Shown piece after piece: positions 43,625 to 55,129 of a stretch of DNA of 64,000 nt (position 1 is the stretch's first letter; every line of letters begins with the position of its first letter). A program made the translations under genes and the position numbers. The DNA lies in NCBI GenBank assembly GCA_023101725.1, contig JALJCO010010184.1:62001-126000 (forward strand). The letters are read 5' to 3'. The notes below the pieces were generated by a model. It was not told the origin of the DNA. It saw only the letters and a list, made by a program, of their open reading frames with translations, and searched no databases. Source of the DNA: Atherinomorus stipes (taxonomy: Eukaryota > Chordata > Actinopteri > Atheriniformes > Atherinidae).

Positions 43625-43835
43625 CACTACTCACAAAAAGTTAGGGATATTTGGGTTTTTGTATGATGTTAGAATGAACTTAAAATCCAAATTGTATGAG
43701 ATGGAGGAATTACTTCATCATAGTTCCAGTCAAATGCCCAACATTCATGATATAATATCAATAAGGTGTGAACATTTCACATTTTCCTTAAATTATAACC
43801 GAAAGTTGAATATCCCGAACTTTTTGTGAGTAGTG
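43625..43835. mobile_element. mariner/Tc1-type MITE
   Basis: Left CACTACTCACAAAAAGTTAG and right (reverse complement) CACTACTCACAAAAAGTTCG. TA follows on the right; AA precedes on the left (one change from TA). 211 bp, non-coding. Confidence 0.85.
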
Positions 43836-44139
43836 TAAGGGAAAAACAATGAATAGACAAAAAGATCAACTTTTTCTTTGGTCCTCACTATCCCAGTTCC
43901 TGAAATGGTTTGGGGATTGAGTCCAGCATCCCAGCAAATGTCAAGTTTCCAGCTAACAGCTCTTAAAGAATCACCTTGTTGCAGCAACATTCCTGTTTTC
44001 TGTCAGTCTGCCTTATCTTTGGCATATTTCATAGATGCAGCTAAAGGAATGGAAACAAGTTCTGCATCTTTGAGAGAGGCTTTAGATGACTAAAGTCTAC
44101 TACAGGCTTATACAGCGGGGGGGGGGGGGGGGTACTGAA

Positions 44140-44973
44140 CATGTCAACAGTTTTCTCAGAAAATTTATTTCTAGCCCAGCTTATCCACCTTATTCCGATA
44201 CCCTGTTAGCCCTTGCATGAAATATACGAGCAACTTCCGGTTTGACCGGTTTGAACATCCGGCATTTATTTACATGCTAGATGTTCACGCTACTCCATGT
44301 TTTACGAGCTTTTTAGGTAAACTACGTGAGAAGATCAGCTGTCACAGCTCAGACAGGACAACGTCTCATTCCCTCCGCCTCCTGCAGCAGAGGGGTGGGA
44401 GGAGGATGATGAAGATCTGGTCAAAAATAACAAACAGCAGCCTTTAGCTACTTCTTAGCTCTGTTACGTCTGACTGTGAAGCAATGAGCAATCAAAAAAG
44501 CTCTGAGGCTGTTCAGTACCTACATAATAATAACAATAATAATAATGTGTATGAAAATAATAATAGTAAACACATTTAATTTGACAGATGACTACAGCAA
44601 ACTTCTGTTAGCTGATGGCTGTCTGTTTCAGAGAAAGTCTTCCGGCAAGCTGGCTTCCTCCTCAGAGAGTGGAAAGGTTAGCATTCTAGGAGTTTCTCTG
44701 GAACAAAGTGTGCGTCTTGCTATGATGCTGCGCATCATGGTGCTTCATGACTGGTAAAATTTGGTGAAATGATTTCTACGCTGGTGTTTCTAAGGCAGCC
44801 ATTGAAAGGGGAGTTATAGCCTGGACTGAAAATCTCTATAGAGTCATACAGATTACGCAAATATGCATGAATGAAGAAAAATAATGACTTAAATGAAGTT
44901 TTTATGAGAAAATATCACACTAACATGGTTAAAAGCTCACAAAAGTCCATTTTTCATGATAGGGCTCCTTTAT
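44140..44973. mobile_element. possible TTAA-type element, right end only
   Basis: The right end in reverse complement reads AAAGGAGCCCTATCATGAA, similar to AGGGGACATATCATGC of the Kolobok-like element. I cannot find a matching left end, so the extent is a guess. (G)n at about 44117-44132 lies near the start. Confidence 0.3.
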
Positions 44974-46229
44974 AACTGGATCTTTGCTAAGCTGCCTTTT
45001 GTTGTGTTGACAGCACTGTTTTATGCTCCGACTTAGGAGCCTTTTCATGTTTGAATGATTCCTAGGTCAGTGTTTATGAGCAGGTACAAGAACTGGACTG
45101 AGAATGAGTGAAAAAGCAAGTTGGTGTTCAAAGAGAAGCTTTGAAAGACCCTCAGAAAGCTGGGGTTCCAGTGGTCAAGATTATACCAAAGTCTGGGTTC
45201 TTGAAAGAGAAATATAAAGAAATGAGAGCTGGCACTCTCTTTACTTTGGACTCATCTGTTGAATAGCAGATAAATGTGATTTATGCTGTGTGGCATGTGT
45301 TCAGCTACGATTGTGTAAAACTCTGAAGGCCTCCATAAGCACCATTTACATATCTGAACTGATTTTTTCCCCTTTCCTCTCGTTCCCTCGTACGCCTCCA
45401 TCGATGATGTCACCTCACATCATTTGCCCTTAGCCAGAAACATCTGAAGCAGAGAGTAGGCCTTTTGTCAGACTTGGACACAAAAGAACAGGGTTGTGAC
45501 TTTTTTTTTTTTTTTTTGAGAAGATGGTAAAAATTAATCCAGCAGCTGCGTACGCTGCACAGATCGAACTGTGACAGTCTCAACTAGCCAGCGCCTCAGC
45601 AAAAAAAGAAAAAAAAAAAAACTTGTGGTGAGTCAGTATTCCCTCCAGAAACCCAGAGGAGTGGCAAACCCTCAAAGACATAAATCTGAGCTTCTTTGGC
45701 GATAATGAAGAGATTAAGTCAATAAAGCAGCGTGGATTAATGGTGCTTCAATGCTGGTTATGTGATGACGGATGAAAAAAGGATGACAAATTACTAGGAA
45801 AATATGCTCCAGATACAAACCCAGCTAAGGATGTACATCGTGCACTTATCACTACTGAAGGAACTCAATGTTCCTCCTTTTTATTTGGTCTCCTGCTCTT
45901 TCTGTGCTCAATGCAAATCCTAATTCCCCAAGGATCTGTTCATGCATCGATCCATCTGTTCCTTCCTCGGTACCACCCTCCTCCCGTCTGTGCATCACTC
46001 TGACTTAAGGGAACACTTGCAGCGTTTTATGCTGATCGAAGCAGCAAACTCACGTCTGAATGTCTTCTTTGGGTGGTGTTGTGATTTGAATGTGAGAGGA
46101 CTCAACATTAAACTGCAGTTTCCCAGACGACACGTACAATACTCAGCTATCGTCTCTCTGAAAGCTTCAGCAGCAGCAATAAAAGCTTCCACTTGTAGCA
46201 TCCATTATGACAAGCATTCAGAAATACAG
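44974..46229. other. no recognised feature
   Basis: Poly-T (about 45501-45520) and poly-A (about 45600-45621) tracts; no exon or repeat termini recognised. Confidence 0.3.
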
Positions 46230-46785
46230 GATTGAGACACCCCTACCCCTCTGTATAACAGGACTGACACACTACACCCCTACCCATCTGTCCTAACAGG
46301 ACTGAAACACCCCTACCCCTCTATCCGAACAGGACTGAGACACCCCTACCTCTCTATTCTAACACTATTGAGACACCCCGACCCCTTTGTCCTAACAGGT
46401 CTGAGACACCACACCCCTATCCCTCTTTCCTAACAGGACTGAAACACCCCTACCCCTTTGTCCTAACAACATTGAGACACCCCTACCCCTCTGTCCGAAC
46501 AGGATTGAGACACCCCTACCGCTCTGTCCTAACGCAATTGAGACACCCGTACGCCTCTGTCCTAACAGGATTGAGAAACCCCTACCCCTCTGTCCTAAGA
46601 AGACTGAAACACCCCTAAACCCTTCAACCCCTTCCTCTCTTTCCTAACAGGACAGAGACCCCTCTGTCTTAACACGATTGAGACACCCCTACCCCTCTAG
46701 TCTTAACACAATTGAGACACCCCTACCCCTCTGTCTTAACAGGACTGCAACACCCCTACCCCTCTTTCCTAGCAGGATTGAGACA
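46230..46785. repeat. 33-bp minisatellite, about 16 units
   Basis: Consecutive units of the form GATTGAGACACCCCTACCC, CTCTGTCCTAACAG with substitutions and a few units extended or shortened (for example ACACTACACCCCTACCC). Strong strand asymmetry: the + strand is C-rich and G-poor. Confidence 0.92.
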
Positions 46786-47692
46786 AAGACAAGCGGAAAA
46801 CAAACAGGAAACAGAGTTTGTTTATTTCCAGTATATTTAAACATGTCACATCTGCCACCCTGTCCAATCAGAACCCTTTCCGACCCTTTCATCTAAAGCA
46901 CAATCAAAAGAAGGCCAATAAACTTGTTTTCCAGTAAAGCTCCATTCAAAATTTCTTTTTTTGTGCAAACATGAAGGAGAACAGTTTAATTCAGAATGAT
47001 TAATTGCTTTTTATCTGCTTCCTTCAGGTCATGTTTAGGATCAGAAAGAAAATGCAGATATCCCTGTCTTGCAACTCTCACCAGCTCCTACAGGGATTTC
47101 GATCTCCCAGGCACAGAAAAGATGGTGAAATCTCTCCAGGGTGTTTTAGGTCTCTATAACAAGAGCCAGTTTGTGGCTACCTTGAATTCCCAATGGTTGA
47201 CTGCATGCTGCCCCTTCAGGTCTGGCTCCTGCTGGGGGCCCAGTTTCACCCTTTTCCTAGGCAAGGTGAATCTGATGTCAAAGAACCATTAAAAGAATAC
47301 CAGTTGCCTTCTGTTCAATCGGGAGGGATTTTCATAATCTGATAACTGGGAATCTGGGACTATCAGAGGTGTTGGCTTATTTTCTTAACAAAGCAAAGTG
47401 GTCTCAGTGGACCTTGGGTCAGATTAAGAGGTCCCACCTCTCATCTAAAAGATTTTTTCAGGACATGCTGGTAGCCTGAAATCCCCCACCAGCCACTAAG
47501 AATGAAGTGGCTATTTGGAAGAGAAGTGAAACTTCTCCACGATTCAAGAAAGGAAATCTAGTTGCTCTCTAATCAAGCATTCAAACTTTAACTCCTCATT
47601 TTATCAGCAAGCCTTCACGGCTCTGGTGTGGTCCTTACAACCAAAGTACATAATAATGTCAAAACAGGAGCAAAAACTTGATTAAACTTGAT
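46786..47692. other. no recognised feature
   Basis: No exon or repeat terminus that I can support. Confidence 0.3.
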
Positions 47693-47696
47693 TTAA

Positions 47697-48455
47697 AGGT
47701 GCCATGACATCAAATTTCACTTTTCTGGGGTTTTGGGTGTATAATATGATCTATTGTGCACTGATCAGGCCATGTGAACTGTCCAGAGTCAGAATCAAAG
47801 TTCCTGTTTATGGTCTGTCAGCTTTGTCTCTCTGCTCAGACCCAGTTGAATCGACAGCAGGCTTTATTGTTTCTTGTTCTCATTGTCGGAATTTAACCCA
47901 ATAATAGCACATTTCAAGTAAACAGCGCCACCCCTCTCTCTCTCCAGTGGTTGTGCACCTCCACACCCCCCCCCACACACCACCTGCATGTGGGCTTTAG
48001 TCACTTCTGAGCAGTCAGGTCTGGGTTTTCAAACAAATGGATTTAAAAGCAAACTTCTGCAGCAACACTGAGGGAGGCGACCACAACCTTGTCATTACCT
48101 GTAAGTTTATTTATTTTCTAAATGCTGTCTTGTCTGATAAACGTAGCTCACACTATCTGAACTGCCCATGTTGCTAGCAGTTAGCCTTTAGCAAACTCCG
48201 AACGCAGCTTGACCTAGATTCTCCAAATAAGGTCATAGCGAAATAAGGTGTAGCCAATCAAAATGAAGTCAACGTGGTCTCCGGGTAAAGCTCCATATCA
48301 TCACCGGACCCAACTGTATTACTGAGGAAGTGAGGTCTGGCGTTTCAAAACAATACTCCGCATGTACAAAAATGCCGTTTTTCTCTTTGGAGTATTTACA
48401 TATAAAGTAATGCCAACAACATAAACTAGTTTTTAACTGTTATGTCATCCCTCCT
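47697..48455. mobile_element. AGGTGCCATGACA repeat, uninterrupted copy (empty sites)
   Basis: TTAA (47693-47696) then AGGTGCCATGACATC. The right end in reverse complement is AGGAGGGATGACATAAC. Collinear with the intron-3 copy at 18929-20903 but lacking its three insertions, so it supplies the pre-insertion sequence of all three target sites. A (C)n stretch is near 47965-47974. Confidence 0.85.
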
Positions 48456-48611
48456 TGACCTTGGCTGGACCCAAAGGTCCATAAAACTCCGTCCACGACT
48501 CAACTTACACTGGACCAGCTCAATGTTCCCCCCCCCTTCACTGTAGTCCCTGTGTCTTATTGTTTCTTGTTTATTGTGGAGATCCCAATTAGCCCCCACC
48601 AACAGTGGTTG

Positions 48612-48636
48612 CACACACACACACACACACACACAC
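48612..48636. repeat. (CA)n microsatellite
   Basis: About 12 CA units, followed by an AAAC-type simple repeat at 48637-48668. Confidence 0.9.
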
Positions 48637-48660
48637 GAAAAACAAAACAAACAAACAAAC

Positions 48661-48975
48661 AAAAAAAACTCCTGGGTCAAACTGCAGGGTTAAAAAGGGA
48701 CCAACTAATGTCTGGGTTATTTCAATCCAGACATTTGGGTTGTTGACCCACGTTCTAGGTTAATAACCCAACATTGTAGTCACCATAACCCAATTTCTGG
48801 GTTAATAACCCAACATTGCAGTCAACATAACTCAACTGTTGGGTCAAATATTCAACCCAAAAGATGGGTAAAAAAAAACAAACAAACACACAAAAAACAA
48901 TTTTATGGGTCAAAGTAACACAGAAATTAGTTAATCCCTTTTTAAACCAACAGTGGGTCAAGGAGTTTTTAGTTT
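48661..48975. mobile_element. AACCCA-type MITE, copy 4
   Basis: AAAACTCCTGGGTCAAACTG to ..GTGGGTCAAGGAGTTTTTAG, with the TAACCCAACATTGTAGTCA block repeated as in copy 2. Confidence 0.8.
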
Positions 48976-48984
48976 GTATTCTTT

Positions 48985-49720
48985 ATGGGGTCCCTGTTTA
49001 AAAAAGAAACAAAAAGGTGCAAAATACAAACATCCACATTGATGGTCATAAGATCCATAAAAGCATAAAAATTCAAATTACTTAAATAAAAATAATAATA
49101 TAGAGCTCAACAGAGCAGCCTGGATTTCAGTGTTTGTTTAAATACTCAGCTGTGCTCATTTTACTGATAATATGGTCCACATGAGACGACCATGAGAGAT
49201 GATGATCTATTGTGACCCTTAGTCTCATGTGCTAGACCTGCTCTAGTTTGAAACATTACATATTCAAGATAAAAGGAGAATCATTATGTAAACACTGTTT
49301 ACTTCCAATAAGCATCAATTTTGTTTTGGAGAGATTTAAGATCAAATTATAATATCATCATATATTTTTGACCCATTTCACAACAGCAGTTAATCTTTTT
49401 CCAGTCTTCCAGATACATTATTCACATTAGAATTGGAATAATTCAGCATACATGATAATAGATGAATTTTTTAATACACAGAGTAAATCATTTATATAAA
49501 TGGAGAATAACAGGGGGCCAAGACAAGTGCCTTGTGGTAGACCACAGTAAAGCCCTCAGACAAAAAGCTGTTATGGAAGACCCACTTTCTTAGAATTTCA
49601 ATTCAAATATTCAACACAGAATTTTCTTTTCTGACCACGACCAAGAAAACATGCTGATCTGTGACCAGCTGGTTCATTCTTAACTCCCAGGCTGAACCAG
49701 ATGCTACGTTTATTAAAGTA
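48985..49720 (-). pseudogene. LINE reverse-transcriptase fragment, degenerate
   Basis: On the minus strand, 49495-49560 reads GLPQGTCLGPLLFSIYINDL, the RT block before the catalytic YADD box. The box itself is damaged (MYAELFQ in its place), and stops follow. Further degraded thumb-region similarity runs to about 49080. 5'-truncated. Confidence 0.65.
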
Positions 49721-49825
49721 GTTGATAGAATCAGTGTTTGCAGCTGCAGAACAGCTGGCTAACTGTTTGTGTTCAATGGTTAAAACAGCAAAGCTCTTAA
49801 ATTTAGTTCTTCTGTGTCTACATAC

Positions 49826-50121
49826 TAAAGACTCCAGGATAAAAAAAAAACAAAAACATTATGGGTTATTTTAACCCACTGTTGGGTTAAAAAGGGACCA
49901 ACTAATTTCTGGGTTATTTCAACCAAGACATTTGGGTTGTTGACCCAACTTCTGGGTTAAAATAACCCAAAATTGTCGTAAGTGTAACCCAACTTCTGGG
50001 TCAAATATTCAACCTGGGTTAAAGTAACCCAGAAATCAATTGGTACCAGCATTGTGTCAAAATAACCCATAATGGGTCAAAAATAACCCATTATGGGTTA
50101 TTTTTGACCCAGAAGTTTTAA
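49826..50121. mobile_element. AACCCA-type MITE, copy 5
   Basis: TACTAAAGACTCCAGGATAA to ..TTTTGACCCAGAAGTTTTA, with the TTCTGGGTTATTTCAACC and TTGGGTTGTTGACCCA blocks shared with the other copies. Confidence 0.8.
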
Positions 50122-50399
50122 ATCATCTTACTGAAAGTGAGAAGTTAATTTTTAACCATCATTGACCAACATTAACTGACTCAGCAGCTTTCTGATTTTA
50201 TTCATCAGCCTGCTGATTGGTTGGTTTTGGACTGATAAATAGTTTTGTGTTAAAATGTGTTCAAGGAAGCTTCTTTTTGGTTGTTTTCACATGTTTCTGT
50301 TGATCTAAATATTTGTAAACTTTCTTTTTTAAAACATTTTCAACAGTCCAGCACTGTGATTATCATATATGAGACATGTAGCAAATCCAAAATACATCC

Positions 50400-51070
50400 A
50401 CAGCAATGATCTCAAAGGTTCTTGATTTCAGGTTCTTGCATTCTGAGTTCTTAACACTTCATCAAATTTCACTAGAAAAAGGTAATTCTGCCCGCTAATG
50501 CGAAATCTTAGTCTTTCTAATGTAATCTAAATGTAATCTGATATCAAAGACCTCCAAGATGTATTGAAGAAGGTTCATCTCCCACCCATTTGGCCCAAAA
50601 CGGCCTTTCAGCCCAACAAAAACAAAAATTGTCCTGTCTTTATATGTTCTTAGTGATTAAGGGATATATCCCAACAAACATAATGTTGGATTGGGCTGCA
50701 GTTGCTTCTTAATTATCAAACTAATCTCATCACAGTTTGCCAAAATCGCTGACTCTGTCTGCATTCCCTGAGGCGGTGAAATCTAAACCTAAAATAGTCT
50801 TACATTTTGGGCAGTTTGGAGAGGCCCCTGTTGTGGATTTACTATACATATATGGATAAACATTTTGTAAGATATTATATTGCATTTCTCTGAATCTGTT
50901 ACATATGGATATTTTCAATGGTAAATGTAATATTTCTTTGAATATTTCACTGTCTATCGTTGTTTTCAACTATGATTCCCATGACCTTGTTTAAGACTAT
51001 CTAAAAGTCTTTTCCAATGAGTTAAATCGTAAGATTTCTGTTGTCTATTTTTATAAGACTATTATATCAA
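50400..51070 (-). pseudogene. L1/Tx1-type LINE ORF2 C-terminal fragment
   Basis: The minus-strand frame 50730-50969 reads RFREMQYNILQNVYPYMYS then SPNCPKCKT, matching from memory the C-terminal zinc-knuckle region (CxxC, later HCLWEC) of fish L1-like ORF2 proteins. The second half of the knuckle is lost to frameshift. Both flanks are weakly similar and full of stops. Confidence 0.55.
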
Positions 51071-51499
51071 TACGTTTTAGGCTACTGATGCAAATGTTTG
51101 CCTCTTTATCAGACATCATTCAGGATCTGACTGCAACATTATGTTGAATATGAGAAAGGAAAAAAATCTGCATTCAATGTTTAGTTGAGAGCCAGTGAGG
51201 AGGAGGAGAGCAGGCAGCAGACACAGAGACTTTGCCCAGCAACAGTTTTCCATCATTTCTCATGTCTGTTCTTTCTATTTTCTTTCTCCCGCAAACACAA
51301 AGTAAGATAAATGCGGTTCATCAGTGTGCTGGAGTATATATCTTTATTTCATTAAAAACCTACAATAACGTAATCTTTTAATATGTCAACTCTCACTGAT
51401 TCCAGCTCACTGCATGGCTTTAGTGCATGGTTAGTCACCTTTACAGGAGCAAAGGATTAGTACAGTGTATGATCATTGCAGGAACATTCACGCCAAAAT

Positions 51500-51600
51500 G
51501 CCAGTGTTTTATGTGTTCTATATCTAAAACAGTATCAAATCCAATATTTTGATTAGCAGCTATCCAAGTATCAACTCCAGAGTACTGATGTATCCATTTC
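51500..51600. mobile_element. fragment of the 20036-20680-type hAT MITE right end
   Basis: Shares AGTATCAA.TCC.ATATTTTG, GCTATC.AAGTATC and AACTCCAGAGTA in order with the right ends at 2190-2270 and 20600-20670. Confidence 0.5.
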
Positions 51601-52608
51601 CATTTCCATATGGGGGTCTCATCTTTCCTTGCCCCCAACTTTACAGAGAGGGATAAAGCTAACTGATGGAGAAATTTCAAGCCTTTTTTGGACATCTGCT
51701 ATGAGGAGGACAAAGTGCTAGAATGTTTTGAAGTTAATGCATATTGCATGCCCTGATTTTTTCAGTTTAATATAAATGTTATCACTTGTCTCCAAACAAC
51801 GGCCAGTTGTAGGCGAGGGAACTTTGTAGAGCAAGTGCTGCTTTTTATTCAGCTAAATTCCAACAGGCACGGTTTGCCGATTGTTTACAGAACTTATAAA
51901 CACTGACTTTATTACGCGAGTGTGAACAATTTCTCCCAAACATGCTATGTGCATGTGTGATTTACTGAACTTCCAGCGTGCATGTGTGTGCGTTTGATGC
52001 CCTGCATGCGTTCGTCTGCGTGGGCCGCTTGTGTTTGTGTGTTTACATAAGCTGTAAGTGGTGTGCATGCCTGTGTGTGTCCGTGTGGGCAGGTGTATTT
52101 GTGTTTAATGTCCTTGCATTTCCATAGATGGAAAATAACCAAGACCGGAGAATGCGCTCGTAATTTTTCCTGTTCCACTTCATCAAGTCGTCACTTTACA
52201 TATACACAAGAAGAGTGCGCGATACACAAACACTCGTCTGCACACAAACAGTCATTTTTCCAAGGACATACAGAAAGGTGTTGTTGTGTATATCTGCTGA
52301 GAGCAGACAGGACGGCTCCAGGAATGAACCTGTTGGCTTTGTTAGAATTTAAAACGTCCCGTCTGCACTGTGTCACCTAAACTGCAGAAAATAACATTGA
52401 CGGCGGGGAAGTCAAAAATGTGTATGAAATTGTCAGAAACATGACAGGACACAAGGATCGGTAACACAGAGAAAGGAAGACACGTGGGAAGGAAATCTGA
52501 CCAGCGCACTGGGACTATAAGCAGCTTTGATGCTCAGAAATAACACACGCTGTTGGTTTTTATACTGCCTAAGAGGAGCAGATCTCTACTGTGGGGAGAG
52601 ATTTAACC
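51601..52608. other. no recognised feature
   Basis: GT-rich degenerate stretch around 51950-52110; otherwise nothing supported. Confidence 0.3.
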
Positions 52609-52849
52609 TACAGTTGTGTGAAAAAGTGTTTGCCCCTTCTGGTTTCTTATTTTTTTGCATTTTTGTCACACTTAAATGTTTCAGATCATCAAACAAATTT
52701 AAATGTGAGACAAAGATAACACAAGTAAACAAAAAAAATGCAGTTTTTGAAAGAAGATTCTTATTAGTGAGGGGGGGGGGGGGGGATCCAAACCTCCATG
52801 GCCCTGTGTGAAAAGTGATTGCCCCCCCCCTTGTTTAAACCTAAATTAA

Positions 52850-53514
52850 AGGTTGAATATGGAATACGGACAGAACAGCAACATCACGTGTGTCTAGGTT
52901 GTAGTTGCAACGGCAGAAAAACAACTCCAGCCGCTGGGATGCCAGGCTCACTGCCGATACGCAAGTGAGTAACAGCCTGCATCATGTCCAACAAGTAACG
53001 CAGCGGAGTTTAGAACTGACAGCTAACGTTAGCCATGTTAGCAAACAAGCTAGCTTACCGATCCAGGAGAAAAGTCGCCATTTCCGTGTTTTACTCCGTG
53101 GAAAACGTTTATGTGGGTCCATTTAGTGAAGTCTTCACCTAAATTTACTCCAGGTTTTGCTCTTCTCAGGTCACTCCTCCTCAGAAACAGATAACAATAT
53201 CTCCAGGACTCTGAAGCAGCTGCTTCACTGGTCGTCTCTACGTTTTTCCCCTGTACAAGCCTGACTATGACTGAAATATTGTTTCCACACAAAGATCGTA
53301 TTTGGCAACCCGCAATGGCGGCGTGTATTGGCTTATAGACGTAAATAAAATGCCATTATCGAACCCGTAAAAAATTATTTTATAATTATTTTTCGGCTAA
53401 ATATAATTTTTCTGGGAAATGTTGTACTTTCATTCTGTACACCCCCAAACGACCTGTGGAGGTATTATTTTTGAAAAAATATAGCTTTTAATAAAAATGT
53501 TCCATATTCAACCT
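52850..53514. mobile_element. TTAA-flanked MITE nested in the long-TIR Tc1 element
   Basis: Left AGGTTGAATATGGAATAC and right (reverse complement) AGGTTGAATATGGAACATT, flanked by TTAA (52846-52849, 53515-53518). Contains short frames without recognised domain. Excision in silico restores a continuous Tc1 5' region. Confidence 0.85.
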
Positions 53515-53674
53515 TTAACTGTGGTTTATCACATCTTTGGAAAGCTGAGTTCAATTTCTCTAACCACACCCAGGCCTGATTACTGCCACACCTGTTCTCC
53601 ATCAAGAAATCACTTAAATAGGACCTGCCTGACAAATTTTTGTAGACCAAAAAGATCCTCAAAAGCTAGACATC

Positions 53675-54700
53675 ATGCTGCGGTCCAAAGAAATTCAGGA
53701 AAAAATTAGAAACAAAGTAAATGAGATTTATCAGTCTGGAAAAGGTTCCAAAGCCATTTCTAAAGTTTTGGGACTCCAGAGAACCACAGTGAGAACCATT
53801 ATCCACAAATGGTGAAAACATGGAACAGTGGTGAACCTTCCCAGGAGGGGCCGGCCGACCAAAATGACCCCAAGAGCACAGCGACGACTCATCCAAGAGG
53901 TCACAAAAGACCCCAGAACAACATCCAAAGAACTGCAGGCCTCACTTGCCTCAATGAAGGTCAGTGTTCATGACTCCCCCATCAGAAAGAGACTGGGGGG
54001 CAAAAATGGCTGCATGGCAGAGTTCCAAGACCAAAACCACTGCTGAGCAAAAAGAACATAAAGGCTCGTCTCAGTTTAGCCAGAAAGCATCTTGATGATC
54101 CCCAAGACTTTTGGGAAAATACTCTGTGGACTGACGAGACAAAAGTTGAACTTTTTGGAAGGTGTAGGTCCCATTACATCTGGCGTAAAAGGAACACGGC
54201 ATTTCAGAAAAGGAACATCATAGCAACAGTAAAATATGGTGGTGGTAGTGTGATGGTCTGGGGCTGTTTAGCTGCTTCAGGACCTGGAAGACTTGCTGTG
54301 GTAAATGGAACCATGAATTCTGCTTCTACCAAAAAATCCTGAAGGAGAATGTCCGGCCATCTGTTGGTGACCTCAAGCTGAAGCGCACTTGGGTTCTGCA
54401 GCAGAACAATGATCCAGAACACACCAGCAAGTCCACCTCTGAATGGCTTAAGAACAACAAAATGAAGACTTTGGAGTGGCCTAGTCAAAGTCCCCACCTG
54501 AATCCCATTGAGATGCTGTGGCATGACCTTAAAAAGGCGGTTCATGCTGGAAAAGCCTCCAATGTAGCTGAATTACAACAATTCTGCAAAGATGAGTGGA
54601 ACAAAATTCCTCCACAGCGCTGTAGAAGACTCACTGCCAGTTATCACAAACGCTTGATGCAGTTGTTGCTGCTAAGGTGGAACAACCAGTTATTAGGTTT
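53675..54700 (+). pseudogene. Tc1-like transposase, dead
   Basis: The ATG at 53675 opens MLRSKEIQEKIRNKV, ISKVLGLQRTTVRTII (helix-turn-helix), HKW, then a TGA where CGA arginine is usual, then LPRRGRPTKM and the second HTH (RRLIQEVTKDPRTTSKELQ). Further frameshifts follow. The catalytic motifs are WTDETKVELFG (first D present), QQNNDPEHTS (the usual DND reads NND, so the second catalytic aspartate is lost) and SPHLNPIEMLWHDLK (third acid E present). Stops plus the D-to-N change make it inactive. Confidence 0.88.
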
Positions 54701-54825
54701 AGGGGGCAAACACTTTTTCACACAGAGCCATGTGGGTTTGGATTTTTTTTCCCCTTAAAAATAAAAATCTTCATTAAAAAACTGCATTTTGTTGGTTTAT
54801 TTGTGTTATCTTTGGCTAAAGAAGG

Positions 54826-55019
54826 GGAAAAAAAGGGGGGGGGGGAGAGGGGGGGGGAGAAGAAGGGGAGGGGGAGGAAAAAAAAAAAAAGAGAAAAAAA
54901 AGAGAAGAGGGAAAGGGGGGGGCGAAAAAGAGAAGGAAAGGGGGGGGGGGGGGGGGGAAAAAAAGAGGGAGGGGGGGGGGGAAGAGGAAAAGGGGGGGGG
55001 GGGGGGGGGGGGGGGGGCG
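54826..55019. repeat. purine-only (G/A) low-complexity tract
   Basis: About 190 bases composed almost solely of G and A, in runs up to 20 or more G, interrupting the right TIR between homologous positions that are almost adjacent in the left TIR. Confidence 0.9.
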
Positions 55020-55129
55020 GCAATATTTAATTTTGTTTTGATGATCTGAAACATTTAAGTGTGACAAACATGCAACAAAAGAAAAAGAAAGAAATCAGGA
55101 AGGGGCAAACACTTCTTCACACAACTGTA

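Larger units (their letters stand above)
52611..55127 (+). mobile_element. Tc1-like transposon with long (about 250 bp) TIRs, TA target site
   Basis: The ends CAGTTGTGTGAAAAAGTGTT and (right, reverse complement) CAGTTGTGTGAAGAAGTGTT are each flanked by TA. The inverted homology extends through ATGTTTCAGATCATCAAA, AAAGATAACACAA and TGTGTGAAAAAGTG to about 52850 on the left and about 54690 on the right. It carries a decayed transposase, a nested TTAA-type MITE (52850-53514) and a purine-only tract in the right TIR (54826-55019). Confidence 0.9.

Noticed and set aside
46678..46896. Frame through the minisatellite end as a repeat protein
   Set aside because: The frame follows the 33-bp unit (divisible by 3), so openness is automatic.
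53050..53292. Minus-strand 80-residue frame in the nested MITE
   Set aside because: Looks repeat-derived, without catalytic or structural motif; not supported as a gene.
54718..55067. Long proline-rich and glycine/lysine-rich frames
   Set aside because: They are translations of the G/A-only tract, not proteins.
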